Assembly: GCF_000013645.1 (NCBI RefSeq) | Contig: NC_007951.1 | Coordinates: 3,906,001 to 3,970,000 of the forward strand | Source: Paraburkholderia xenovorans LB400 | GTDB lineage: Bacteria > Pseudomonadota > Gammaproteobacteria > Burkholderiales > Burkholderiaceae | DNA length: 64,000 nt | Reading direction: 5' to 3' | Shown: positions 9,008 to 17,655 of the stretch, piece after piece | Position numbering within the stretch: position 1 is the stretch's first letter | Layout: the number at the start of each line of letters is the position of its first letter | Translations under genes and position numbers: made by a program | The notes under the pieces: generated by a model | The model's input: only the letters and a program-made list of their open reading frames with translations | The model's database searches: none | Told to the model about the DNA's origin: nothing

Positions 9008-9086
9008 AACCGCCTCTTAATGGAATCATTCAAAGCCCTGCGCCTAAATTGCCGCAGCTAAGTCGCTTCCAACCTTTGATTCCATG

Positions 9087-9636
9087 TCAATTTGACTCAG
9101 TGGGGCCTTCACTCCTCAGTTCAGCAAACTTGGCAGCCATGGTCGGGTTCCCGCGTGTCAGTTTCTTGACGGTGAGGTCTTCGGCCTTGTCGTTAGCCAG
9201 GCGCAGATTGTTGGCCGATTCGTAGAGCGCATCTTTGGTTTTTTCCAGATCCTTGATGGCTTCGTCGATGCGTTTGACAGCTTCCTCGAAACCGTCGGAG
9301 GCAAGACGCCAGTTGCGGCCAAACGAGGTCTTGAAGTCTTCCAGCTGATTCTCAAAGCGAGTGATATCCACGTTCTGCGCTTTCACCAAGGCCAGTTCGG
9401 ACTTGTAGTGCAGCGAGTTCATGGCCGCATTGCGCAGCAGCGTGATCATAGGAATGAAGAACTGCGGCCGCACCACGTACATCTTTGGGTAGAGCGGTGC
9501 GAGACATCGACGATGCCGCTGTTGTAGAGCTCGTTATCAGGCTCCAACAGCGAAACCAGCACCGCGTATTCACAGCCTTTTTCGGGCCTGTCATTAATTT
9601 CGTGTTCAAGGCATATGATGCTCTCCAGGAAAAGAT
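9087..9636 (-). pseudogene. DUF2130-domain protein, C-terminal remnant with frameshift
   Basis: The minus strand encodes the conserved C-terminal block of DUF2130 proteins: RPEKGCEYAVLVSLLEPD and ELYNSGIVDVSHR in one frame, then after a 1-nt shift near 9487 MYVVRPQFFIPMITLLRNAA, ENQLEDFKTSFGRNW and KKLTRGNPTMAAKFAELRSE to a stop at 9087. The N-terminal coiled-coil half is absent; the fragment is cut off where the IS256 remnant begins (~9637). DUF2130 proteins are often neighbours of defence genes, so this may be a leftover of earlier cargo. Confidence 0.82.
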
Positions 9637-10310
9637 ATGCCTCGCAAACCGAAAACCCCGCCAGCAGAGCTGCCGGTAATTCCCGCTGAACGGCTGGAGC
9701 AGTTCGGCAACGGCCCAATGACGGCCGAAGCCATCAACGCCGCCACGCTGGCTGGCCCTGAAGAAGGCCTTGATTGAGCGGGCGCTGGGCGGAGAAATGA
9801 ATCACCACCTCGGCTATCCGTCCGGCGCGGCCTGGCCGGTGGCCGTGACCAACCAGCGCAATGGCAAGAGCGCCAAGATGGTTCTGACCGAGGATGGGCC
9901 GATCCGCATCGAGGTGCCGCGCGACCGCGACGGCAGCTTCGAACCGCTGCTGATTCCCAAACATGAACGACGCTTCACGGGCTTCGACGACAAGATCGTC
10001 GCCATGTATGCCTGGAGCACGACCGTGCGCGAGATTCAGGGCTTTGTGTTGGAACAGTACGGCACGGAGGTCTCGCCTGAGTTCATCAGTTCGGTTACCG
10101 ACGAGGTGATGAGCGAAGTCACTGCATGGCAGGCCCGGCCCCTCGAACCGATGTACCCGGTTGTGTTCTTCGACGCGCTGCGCGTGAAGATCCGCGAGGA
10201 TGCCGTTGTGCGCAACAAGGCCGTCTATCTGGCGCTGGGCATTCTGCCCAACGGTACAACGGTACGCGCGACATCCTGGGCCTGTGGATCGAGAAGGACG
10301 AGCTGACTTC
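9637..10310 (+). pseudogene. IS256-family transposase, 5' remnant with frameshifts
   Basis: It starts with a good ATG (MPRKPKTPPAELPVIPAERL) and shifts frame near 9770 into LALKKALIERALGGEMNHHL. It then reads the mutator-type transposase core (EVPRDRDGSFEPLLIPKHER, YAWSTTVREIQGFVLEQYG, YPVVFFDALRVKIREDAVV). A small duplication near 10255 (ggtacaacggta) causes a second shift to the frame reading GTRDILGLWIEKDE, and the homology then ends. The C-terminal half, including later catalytic residues, is missing. Confidence 0.85.
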
Positions 10311-10386
10311 TGCACAGCCAGCGCTGCCGGCACGCCTCGCCTGCCGCGTCGATGTGCTATTTTGCTCCGAGGCAAAGGGGGAGGAA

Positions 10387-10479
10387 ATGGCAGATTCAGG
10401 GAGGATGCGGCAAGTCGACGCTTTCGGAACGGTAGCTAGTTCGCATGGTGAGCTTGTGATCAGACAAAAATCAAATTGA
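10387..10479 (+). CDS. Possible 30-codon leader ORF of the Wadjet operon
   Basis: ATG at 10387 has an unusually strong Shine-Dalgarno (GGGGGAGGA, ~3-4 nt spacing) and runs 30 codons to a TGA at 10477-10479, two bases before the jetA ATG. The peptide (MADSGRMRQVDAFGTV...) resembles nothing I know. It may couple translation into jetA or be a chance frame. jetA itself has no obvious Shine-Dalgarno, which makes coupling attractive. Confidence 0.35.
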   Translation: MADSGRMRQVDAFGTVASSHGELVIRQKSN

Positions 10480-10481
10480 CC

Positions 10482-11954
10482 ATGAGCACACAGGACACAT
10501 TCGCCTTGTATGAAGACTTGCGTGCTCGCAAGGAGGAGCCGGCTTGGCGTCTTCTGGCGACGCAACAGTCGCCGGCAATCTGCACATGCCTGCACGTGCT
10601 CTTCCTGTCCGAGCGTACCTTGCCGTCGTCGGCATTCCACGAGCGACTGCACCGGCAACTTGAAATCGTTCGGCGCGCCGGCGCCGACCTGCCCAAGCTG
10701 GCAGCCGACTACTCCAGCGACTGGATTGCGGAAGGTTGGTTGCGGCGGGATTTTCCTCATGGCGCGACTGAAGAGATGTTTGAGCTGACGGCGCCTGCCG
10801 TTGATGCCACCCGCTATCTCATGCGGCTGAGCCGCCCGCGTGCCACGGCCACCGAGAGCCGACTCGCCTCCGTCGTCCAACTGCTGCAGACGCTGGCTGA
10901 GGAGACGGATAACAACCCCGAGACCCGCCTAGCTGGCTTGCTGGCGGACCGCGACGCCTTGAACGCACAAATCCAGGCCGTGCGTTCTGGCAAAGTCACC
11001 CAGTTGCCACCCGAACGGGCAATTGAGCGCGCCCGTGAGGTGCTGACGCAGTCCAACGAGCTGCTAGAGGACTTCGTCCGAGTGCAGGAGTCGCTCGCTG
11101 CCATTAATCTGCAGTTGCGGCGTGAGCTAGTGGAAAACGACGGCGCGCGGGCCGATACGCTCGAGCGCATTTTCGACGGCATCGATGTCATCAAGCAGAC
11201 CGAGGCTGGGCGCGCGTTCGACGCCTTTTGGCGGATGTTGGTCGACCCAGTAGCATCCACCAGATTCGAGGCGGCGCTGACCCAGGTCATCACCCGCTCG
11301 TTCCTGGGCTCCATGGATGCTACTGAGCGTCGCTCACTGACGAAGCTCAAAAGTCGGATGGTGGAGCGGGCGGCGGACGTGCACACAGTGCAGGCAACCT
11401 TCGCCTCAGGCCTGCAGTCGTTCGTCCGCAGCCGAGAATTTCGTGAGCAACGCCGCCTGGTCGCTCTTCTCCGCTCCGCAACGGTCGCAGCCATGGCCGC
11501 CGCAGAGGACATTCGGCCCACTCAGAAGGTCGATGCGTTCCTTTTCCGGACAAGCGCCGCCATACGGTCTGTGTCGCAGTGGATGCTCCACGACCCGACT
11601 GCGCATGTCGTGGATGCCACAATGACCGAAATCGAGAGCAGCGACGCCCGCCTTGAGGACATCGAGGAGCTGGTGCAGCGTTCGGAAATCGACATGCGCT
11701 CCTTGAAACGCAACCTCGTTGCGGCGCTCGGCTTGGCCGATGGCCCCATCAGCATTGCCCATGTCCTCGAGCGTTTCCCTGCTGAGCAAGGCCTGGGTTC
11801 GGTCGTCGGCTACATACACTTGGCAACTCGCCATGCCGAACCCACGGAGAGACGCGAACGCGTTCGCTGGGAAGGTGGCGACGGCATTTGGCGAAGCGCA
11901 GATGCACCGCTTTTCTACTTCTACAAGGAATGCATCGATGAGCTTCGAGAGTGA
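10482..11954 (+). CDS. jetA: Wadjet anti-plasmid system protein JetA (DUF3375)
   Basis: A ~490-residue MukF/kleisin-like subunit of the Wadjet SMC complex, which senses and processes foreign circular DNA. The protein matches the DUF3375 family in length and character: a winged-helix-like N-terminus (ALYEDLRARKEEPAWRLLAT, SERTLPSSAFHERLHRQL), a long helical middle (residues ~130-330) and a C-terminal segment ending DAPLFYFYKECIDELRE. The first ATG is at 10482; an in-frame TTG at 10476 overlaps the leader ORF. The next gene starts inside its last codons, so the operon is translationally coupled. Confidence 0.92.
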   Translation: MSTQDTFALYEDLRARKEEPAWRLLATQQSPAICTCLHVLFLSERTLPSSAFHERLHRQLEIVRRAGADLPKLAADYSSDWIAEGWLRRDFPHGATEEMFELTAPAVDATRYLMRLSRPRATATESRLASVVQLLQTLAEETDNNPETRLAGLLADRDALNAQIQAVRSGKVTQLPPERAIERAREVLTQSNELLEDFVRVQESLAAINLQLRRELVENDGARADTLERIFDGIDVIKQTEAGRAFDAFWRMLVDPVASTRFEAALTQVITRSFLGSMDATERRSLTKLKSRMVERAADVHTVQATFASGLQSFVRSREFREQRRLVALLRSATVAAMAAAEDIRPTQKVDAFLFRTSAAIRSVSQWMLHDPTAHVVDATMTEIESSDARLEDIEELVQRSEIDMRSLKRNLVAALGLADGPISIAHVLERFPAEQGLGSVVGYIHLATRHAEPTERRERVRWEGGDGIWRSADAPLFYFYKECIDELRE

Positions 11955-12771
11955 ACAATCGGCGGCAAGTCGGCCACCATTTTTTCCTGGCTCATCCCGG
12001 AGCCCGGGATCGTCCGAAGAGATGCCTGCGAACCTGCCGTCGAATGTTGCCCACTGGCTGGATACGGCAGACAACGACGAGCCTGCGAAGCCCGCCGCCC
12101 CACCATCGACGCTGCTGTTCAACGGGGACACCGGCAATCTACGGCTGGACACGCGCCGGTGCCTGGTCAGTCTGCTGAACGGCCCCAGCGTAGATGGCCG
12201 ACGGCAAGCCGGGTTGTGGTCAGTGCTGCTGCGAGACCGCGAGGTCATCCAGACCTACCTCCACAACATCTTCTTGGACCTAGTCGTCGACATCGCCCAG
12301 CAGGTCGCTTTTGTACGCCAGGTACCGGACGAGAGCGAGACGGACATCCCCATCTTGCTTCGCCGCCACCAACTGACGCTGGTTGAGTCGGCCCTGGTGC
12401 TGTTCCTACGCCAGCGCCTGACCGAGGCGGACTCAGCCAACGAACGCGCGGTGGTGTCCACCGAGGAGATGGTCGAGCACCTCTCGCTCTTCGACCAGGC
12501 TCGCAATACCGACCTCGCGCGCTTCGACCGACAGTGCGACGGCGCCATCAAAAAGTGCAAGGCGCTCAACCTCATCCGCCCCATTCGCTCAAGCGCCACG
12601 CGTTTCGAGGTCTCACCGACGCTAAAGCTGCTGTTCAATGCCGAGGACATCCAGGCCCTGACCGCCGCGTACGAGGCGCTCAAGAGCGCACCTGGTGGCA
12701 CCAGTGAGTTGACCATGGACCAGGCCATCGCCGAAGGCGAGCGTGAGGCCGACGAAGACGAAGATGAGTGA
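11938..12771 (+). CDS. jetB: Wadjet anti-plasmid system protein JetB (DUF4194)
   Basis: A ~277-residue MukE-like accessory subunit. The core matches the DUF4194 pattern: YLHNIFLDLVVDIAQQVAFV, then RRHQLTLVESALVLFLRQRL and a winged-helix stretch DGAIKKCKALNLIRPI...RFEVSPTLKLLF. The N-terminal ~60 residues are low complexity (Ser/Pro/Ala). The C-terminus is very acidic (EADEDEDE). The start is the ATG at 11938 (MSFESEQSAASR), with AAGGAA upstream, overlapping jetA by 17 bp; an alternative longer frame upstream is antisense noise. It overlaps the possible GTG of jetC. Confidence 0.9.
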   Translation: MSFESEQSAASRPPFFPGSSRSPGSSEEMPANLPSNVAHWLDTADNDEPAKPAAPPSTLLFNGDTGNLRLDTRRCLVSLLNGPSVDGRRQAGLWSVLLRDREVIQTYLHNIFLDLVVDIAQQVAFVRQVPDESETDIPILLRRHQLTLVESALVLFLRQRLTEADSANERAVVSTEEMVEHLSLFDQARNTDLARFDRQCDGAIKKCKALNLIRPIRSSATRFEVSPTLKLLFNAEDIQALTAAYEALKSAPGGTSELTMDQAIAEGEREADEDEDE

Positions 12772-12773
12772 CC

Positions 12774-15700
12774 ATGACGACAACTTCCAAAACGACACTG
12801 CTCCCTGACTTCGACCTGCCGCCTACGCCGCCAGACGGCCCGGACAATGTGCGCCTAAAGCGAGAGCGTGAGGAGCAGTTCCGGCTGGTTCGAATCCAGA
12901 GCTACAACTGGGGCACGTTCCACGGCCTGCTGAAGCTGGACGTCTCCGAGAAGGGGATGCTGTTCATCGGCCCGTCCGGCTCGGGCAAGTCGACCATCTT
13001 CGACTCACACGCAGCGCTGCTCACGCCTCCCCGCTGGGTGCACTTCAATGTCGCCGCGCGGGAAAGCGAATCGAAGCAAGACCGCTCTGACCTGACGTAC
13101 CTGCGCGGTGTGTGGGGAGAGCAGACGGCCAACACTGGCGAGATAGCACAGCAGCAGTTGCGTCCCGGCCCAACCTGGTCGGCAATTTCCGAGGTCTACC
13201 GAAACGGACTGGGCCAGGTCATCACGCTCGTCCACGTGTACTGGATCAAGGGCACGTCCAACCAGCGAAAGGACGTGCACAAGCGCTTCATAGTCGCGGA
13301 GCGTCTGCTCGACCTCACAGAGCTCTTGTTCTTTCCCGACTCTGGCTTTAACGCACGGCGCTTCAAGTCTGACCTACCCGATGTCTGGGACACAGATTCC
13401 TTCCCGGAGTATCAGGAGCGCATGCGCTCCCGTCTGGGCATCGAGACCGAGAACGCACTGAAGCTCTTGCATAAGACGCAGTCTGCAAAGAACCTCGGCA
13501 GCCTGACCGACTTCCTGCGGGACTTCATGCTGGATGAGCCCAAGACTCAGGACATGGCTGACCAGTTGGTCACCCAGTTCGAGCGCCTGGAAAATGCACA
13601 CAACGAGGTGGTGTCAGCAGCGCGGCAAATCGCCACGCTGTTGCCAGCTCGCGAGTTCAATCTGGAACGGCAGAAAAAGCTCTCAGACAAAGGTCGCTTG
13701 GATGAGGCCCGCATGGGCATCGACCACGTCGCCAAGGAGATGCTCCAATCGCTGCGTGTTGAGCGCAGGGACACCCTCGAAGCCAAGCTGGCAGGCGAAC
13801 AGGCTCAGGAGCTGGCACTCGAACAAGCGCTCGCGGCCGTCAGGACGACAGTCCAGGGGTTGAAGCAGAGGCGTGATGGCTTGGGTGGCCAGCAGTTGGC
13901 GGCCCTCGAGGCATCCAAGGTCAGTGCCGAACGTGACGAAGGCGAGCGGAGCCAACGATATGGCAAGGTCGCTGAGGCCTGCAAGGCGCTGGGCTTTACC
14001 GTACCCGCCAAGGCAGAGGGATATGCCGAGCTGGTCACCCAAGGACGGCGAGAACTGCCCTCTGCCGCCTCTGGCGCGGGCGACACCGCGCAGAAGCAAG
14101 ACGCGCTTGCTGTGCAGAAGCATGAGCTTGACAAGGAGCGCTCGACCATCCTCAGCGAACTGGCCGTCCTCGCACGGATGCCCGGCTCGAAGATGGGCGC
14201 AGACCTCATAACCATGCGAAAGCTCATCACGGACGGCCTCGGCTACGACGAGGGGGCGCTGCCGTTCGCCGGCGAGCTCATCGAGGTCGAGCCATCTGAG
14301 AAGGGTTGGACTGGCCCGGTCGAGCGAGTGCTCAGGAATTTCTCCCGGACGATGCTTGTACCCGACAACTTGCATGCCGCGGTTGCCAAGTTCATCAACA
14401 GCACGAACCTCCGAGGCCGACTGGTCTATCTGCGGGTGATGCGGCAGCCGCCAAGGACGCCTGCTCCCAAGCCGAACGGCGTCTATCGGAAGATCAAGGT
14501 CTCCGACGGCCCGTTCCAGGACTGGGTTGAGACGGAGTTGCTCCAAAGCTATGACGCCGAATGCGTCGAGACCGAACGCGACCTCGAAGATGTGGTCTTC
14601 GGCATCACGCGCGCTGGATTGCTCAAGACGGGTGGTCGCAGGCACGAGAAAGACGACCGCTCGGATATCAACAACACCCGCAACTGGGTGCTCGGCGGCG
14701 ATACCCGTTCGAAGGCCTTGGGGCTGCAAGACCGTGAACGCGAGCTGACCGACGCCATCGACGGTGTTGAGGCTCAGCTCGAGCAGCTCCGCAAGAAGGA
14801 GCTGGCACGCCTGAACCGCGCGCTGCACTGGCAGACCCTGGTCAATTTCAGCTGGAATGAGATCGACCATCGTGGAGCGGCGCTTCTTGTGGCCCAGTTC
14901 GACACACAGATTCAAGAGCTGCGCGCGACGACGCCCGATCTGGACATCCTCGAGGTCAAGATTGTGGTCGCGGCAGAGAGCGAGGCAACGGCCGAGAAGA
15001 AGTACAAGGCCCAGTCGCAGGCGTCCATGGCGGTCCAAATCAAGTTGAACGAGCTGCGAGAGGAACTGGAGAACGTTTCCAAGCTAGCTCTTACGTCTCC
15101 CACCCCCTTGCAACGCGAGACGTTTCTCCAGAAGCTCGATGGAGCCGGACGCAAGCCGACCATCGAGTCGATGCCTGATGACGTCCGGTTCGTGGACCGC
15201 GAAATTGGCAAGGACATCGGCACCCTGGAGAGCGAGGCCGCCAGGCTGCTGACCCGCATTGAAGCCAAGTTCGCGGACTACGCACGCACTTGGGAAGCGG
15301 AGTCGGACGGGCTGGACTCGACGATGGCCAGCTACGACGAGTTTGACGCCAAGCTCACGCGGCTTCAGGTCGACGACTTGCCACGATTTGAGAAGAAGTT
15401 CAAGGACTTACTCAATGAGCAGAGCAATCAGCACATCGCATTGCTCTCAGACCGGTTGGAGCAGGAGCGCCGGGACATTTCGGACCGGATGGACACTGTC
15501 AACGAGAGCCTCAGGCAGGCCGAGTACAACGAGGGCACGCATCTGGTCATCGAGGTCGAAGAGACCACCCCGCCCGAGGCGCAAGAACTGAAATCGGAGC
15601 TCCGTGCCGCCTTGAGTCACTCCTTGAGCATGGACGACAAGGTGGCCGAGGCACGCTTCCAGAGCATGAAACGCCTCATCAAGCGACTGGCCAGCCAAGA

Positions 15701-16187
15701 GCCGCAGCATGTAAACTGGAAGAAGCTAGCGCTCGATGTTCGACTCCATGTCGAGTTCGTAGCTCGAGAGCTCGATGAGGAAGGCCGCGAAGTACAAACT
15801 CACCGCAGCGGTGCAGGCAAGTCAGGTGGCCAACGGCAGAAGCTGACGGCGACCTGCTTGGCCGCGGCACTGCGATATCAGCTCGGCGGCCCAGGCCGGG
15901 TGCTCCCCACCTTCAGCACAGTGTTCCTCGACGAGGCCTTTGACAAGGCAGACGCGGACTTCACTGATGCGGCAATGAAGATTTTCAAGTCGTTCGGCTT
16001 CCAACTCATCATCGCTACGCCCATCAAGTCGGTCATGACCATCGAACCCTACGTGGGGGGAGCCGTCTACATCCATATCAAGGACCGCATGCATTCGCGT
16101 GCGCTCGTGCTGCCCTACGACGACGAGACGCAGAGCATCGACTACAGGCAGATTGACGGCTCGAGCGCCAACGATGAAAAGTCCTGA
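12774..16187 (+). CDS. jetC: Wadjet anti-plasmid system protein JetC (SMC/MukB-like ATPase)
   Basis: An ~1,137-residue SMC-type ATPase that drives DNA loop extrusion in Wadjet. The N-terminal head has Walker A GPSGSGKST (residues ~66-74). Long coiled coils fill the middle (roughly 290-450 and 690-1000), with a hinge-like globular insert around residues 460-640. The C-terminal head has the ABC signature region SGAGKSGGQRQKLTATCL (~1012-1030) and Walker B TVFLDEAFDKAD (~1050-1061). All ATPase motifs are intact. The start is the ATG at 12774; a GTG at 12768 overlaps the jetB stop. Confidence 0.95.
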   Translation: MTTTSKTTLLPDFDLPPTPPDGPDNVRLKREREEQFRLVRIQSYNWGTFHGLLKLDVSEKGMLFIGPSGSGKSTIFDSHAALLTPPRWVHFNVAARESESKQDRSDLTYLRGVWGEQTANTGEIAQQQLRPGPTWSAISEVYRNGLGQVITLVHVYWIKGTSNQRKDVHKRFIVAERLLDLTELLFFPDSGFNARRFKSDLPDVWDTDSFPEYQERMRSRLGIETENALKLLHKTQSAKNLGSLTDFLRDFMLDEPKTQDMADQLVTQFERLENAHNEVVSAARQIATLLPAREFNLERQKKLSDKGRLDEARMGIDHVAKEMLQSLRVERRDTLEAKLAGEQAQELALEQALAAVRTTVQGLKQRRDGLGGQQLAALEASKVSAERDEGERSQRYGKVAEACKALGFTVPAKAEGYAELVTQGRRELPSAASGAGDTAQKQDALAVQKHELDKERSTILSELAVLARMPGSKMGADLITMRKLITDGLGYDEGALPFAGELIEVEPSEKGWTGPVERVLRNFSRTMLVPDNLHAAVAKFINSTNLRGRLVYLRVMRQPPRTPAPKPNGVYRKIKVSDGPFQDWVETELLQSYDAECVETERDLEDVVFGITRAGLLKTGGRRHEKDDRSDINNTRNWVLGGDTRSKALGLQDRERELTDAIDGVEAQLEQLRKKELARLNRALHWQTLVNFSWNEIDHRGAALLVAQFDTQIQELRATTPDLDILEVKIVVAAESEATAEKKYKAQSQASMAVQIKLNELREELENVSKLALTSPTPLQRETFLQKLDGAGRKPTIESMPDDVRFVDREIGKDIGTLESEAARLLTRIEAKFADYARTWEAESDGLDSTMASYDEFDAKLTRLQVDDLPRFEKKFKDLLNEQSNQHIALLSDRLEQERRDISDRMDTVNESLRQAEYNEGTHLVIEVEETTPPEAQELKSELRAALSHSLSMDDKVAEARFQSMKRLIKRLASQEPQHVNWKKLALDVRLHVEFVARELDEEGREVQTHRSGAGKSGGQRQKLTATCLAAALRYQLGGPGRVLPTFSTVFLDEAFDKADADFTDAAMKIFKSFGFQLIIATPIKSVMTIEPYVGGAVYIHIKDRMHSRALVLPYDDETQSIDYRQIDGSSANDEKS

Positions 16188-17463
16188 GGAGGTCACCAAG
16201 TGGGTCAGGCAGCGCTACCAGCGCCAACGTTGGGCCTGGCTTGACGGGGGCGGCGCCTGGCCGCTCCAAGTGAGTCTTGACCTTCCGACCCAGAAGGTCG
16301 CGCTTGCCGACCCTAGCGCTGTCCGCACATGGTCGTCTTCCTGGGCGGACTGGCTCGCTGTCCACCCTGCCGATGCGTCTCGACCACTGCCAGAGCTTTT
16401 GACGGCCACGGTCGCCTGGCGCAACATGGGCGAACAGACTCTGCCCGGCGCCTTGGCCTTCTCTTCTCCGGAGTGTGTGGCCGACTACTGCGGAGACGGC
16501 AAGGTCTGGCGCCGCATCGTCTCCCGACGGGCCACGATGCTGGCCCGGTGGCCCGCACTGCATGCTTCAGGGTTTGGGTCCAACTACACCGCTCTGGGCG
16601 AATTCAAGGACGAGGACTTCGAGCGACTGCTTGCCGTGCTGGAGTGGCTGGTCGCTAACCCGAAGTCAGGCATCTACTTGCGCCAACTGCCGGTCCCCAA
16701 CATCGACACCAAGTGGATTGACCTCCAACGACGAGGTGTGGTCGCCGACCTGTTCAGCCGCATCATCAAGCCGCAAGCCGCCCTCCAGGCTGTCCAGTCG
16801 TTCGTGGAGGGTGAAGGCGCAGAAATCGACGCCACCGGCCAGGCATACTCCATTGAAAAGGAAAGTTCGAACTTCTACGACACCTGCGGGTTGCTACGTC
16901 CTCCCGTAAAACTTCGCATCCTGATCTTGTGCCCAAAGTTGAGAACGCAAGTCGGGGGCCTGCGAGACATCGAGGCGACCATCGAGGACTGGGCACAATT
17001 GCAGCTCAAACCGCGCCAGCTTCTGGTCGTCGAGAACAAGGACACATGCCTGGCTATGCCAGACGTCGACGGTGTCGTCGCGGTCATCAAGCTTGGGAAC
17101 GCCGTCGCATTGGTGACCAGAATCGCCTGGCTCGTGCGTGTGCCGGTACTGTATTGGGGCGACATCGACACCTACGGATATTCAATACTGGTTCAGGCTC
17201 GCAAGAAGTTGCATGACGTGCGCTCTGTGCTCATGGACCGCAGCACCGTCGAAACCCACCTTGACCGCCTCGTCGAAGAAGGACAGCAAACGAAGTCCAT
17301 CGACCGGTCGCTCCTGACTGCGGCCGAACTCGATGTCTACGACGCGCTTCTCGCGCACGACTGGGGTACATCAAGGCGCCTCGAGCAGGAACGCCTAGAG
17401 TGGCCGAGTGCGCTTCGCACTGTCTTGTCCGCTCTCCACCAACGCGAATCGAAAAGTGCATGA
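16174..17463 (+). CDS. jetD: Wadjet nuclease subunit JetD (DUF3322/DUF2220, Toprim-like)
   Basis: A 429-residue DNA-cleaving subunit. An N-terminal DUF3322 region (to about residue 190) is followed by a DUF2220 Toprim-like domain. The presumed metal-binding residues are the Glu of VVENKDT (residue ~287) and the Asp pair of YWGDIDTYGYSIL (~330-332). In characterised Wadjet systems this subunit is related to topoisomerase VI/Spo11 and cuts circular DNA trapped by JetABC. The ATG at 16174 overlaps the jetC end by 14 bp. The stop at 17463 is 15 bp from the end of a truncated gene on the opposite strand, so this is also a module junction. Confidence 0.94.
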   Translation: MKSPEEVTKWVRQRYQRQRWAWLDGGGAWPLQVSLDLPTQKVALADPSAVRTWSSSWADWLAVHPADASRPLPELLTATVAWRNMGEQTLPGALAFSSPECVADYCGDGKVWRRIVSRRATMLARWPALHASGFGSNYTALGEFKDEDFERLLAVLEWLVANPKSGIYLRQLPVPNIDTKWIDLQRRGVVADLFSRIIKPQAALQAVQSFVEGEGAEIDATGQAYSIEKESSNFYDTCGLLRPPVKLRILILCPKLRTQVGGLRDIEATIEDWAQLQLKPRQLLVVENKDTCLAMPDVDGVVAVIKLGNAVALVTRIAWLVRVPVLYWGDIDTYGYSILVQARKKLHDVRSVLMDRSTVETHLDRLVEEGQQTKSIDRSLLTAAELDVYDALLAHDWGTSRRLEQERLEWPSALRTVLSALHQRESKSA

Positions 17464-17477
17464 ACCGTGCATCTAAA

Positions 17478-17648
17478 TCAACATCGGTCCGTGAAGGTCA
17501 CGTTCATGCGGTCGCGTCTGAAACCGCCTGCGGCAGGCACAGGCAATCCCAATTCCTCACAAAGCGAAGGGAGCATCGCGTGCGTGCCAGCGTCTTTCAG
17601 TGCCGTGACGAGCGGCTCCAGCAAGCCGCGAAGTTGCGCGTAGTCCAC
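17478..17648 (-). CDS. Truncated third gene of the AbiE-like operon
   Basis: A 56-residue frame starting at a GTG (17648) seven bases after the stop of the nucleotidyltransferase gene, with the GGGGGTGA of that gene's end acting as Shine-Dalgarno. The N-terminal part (LRGLLEPLVTALKDAGTHAM, PSLCEELGLPVPAA) is well-formed helical protein, but it stops abruptly after FRRDRMNVTFTDRC, 15 bp from the jetD stop. It looks like the front of a longer protein cut at the recombination junction with the Wadjet operon. I do not recognise the family with confidence. Confidence 0.55.
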   Translation of the reverse strand: MDYAQLRGLLEPLVTALKDAGTHAMLPSLCEELGLPVPAAGGFRRDRMNVTFTDRC

Positions 17649-17655
17649 GGGTGAC

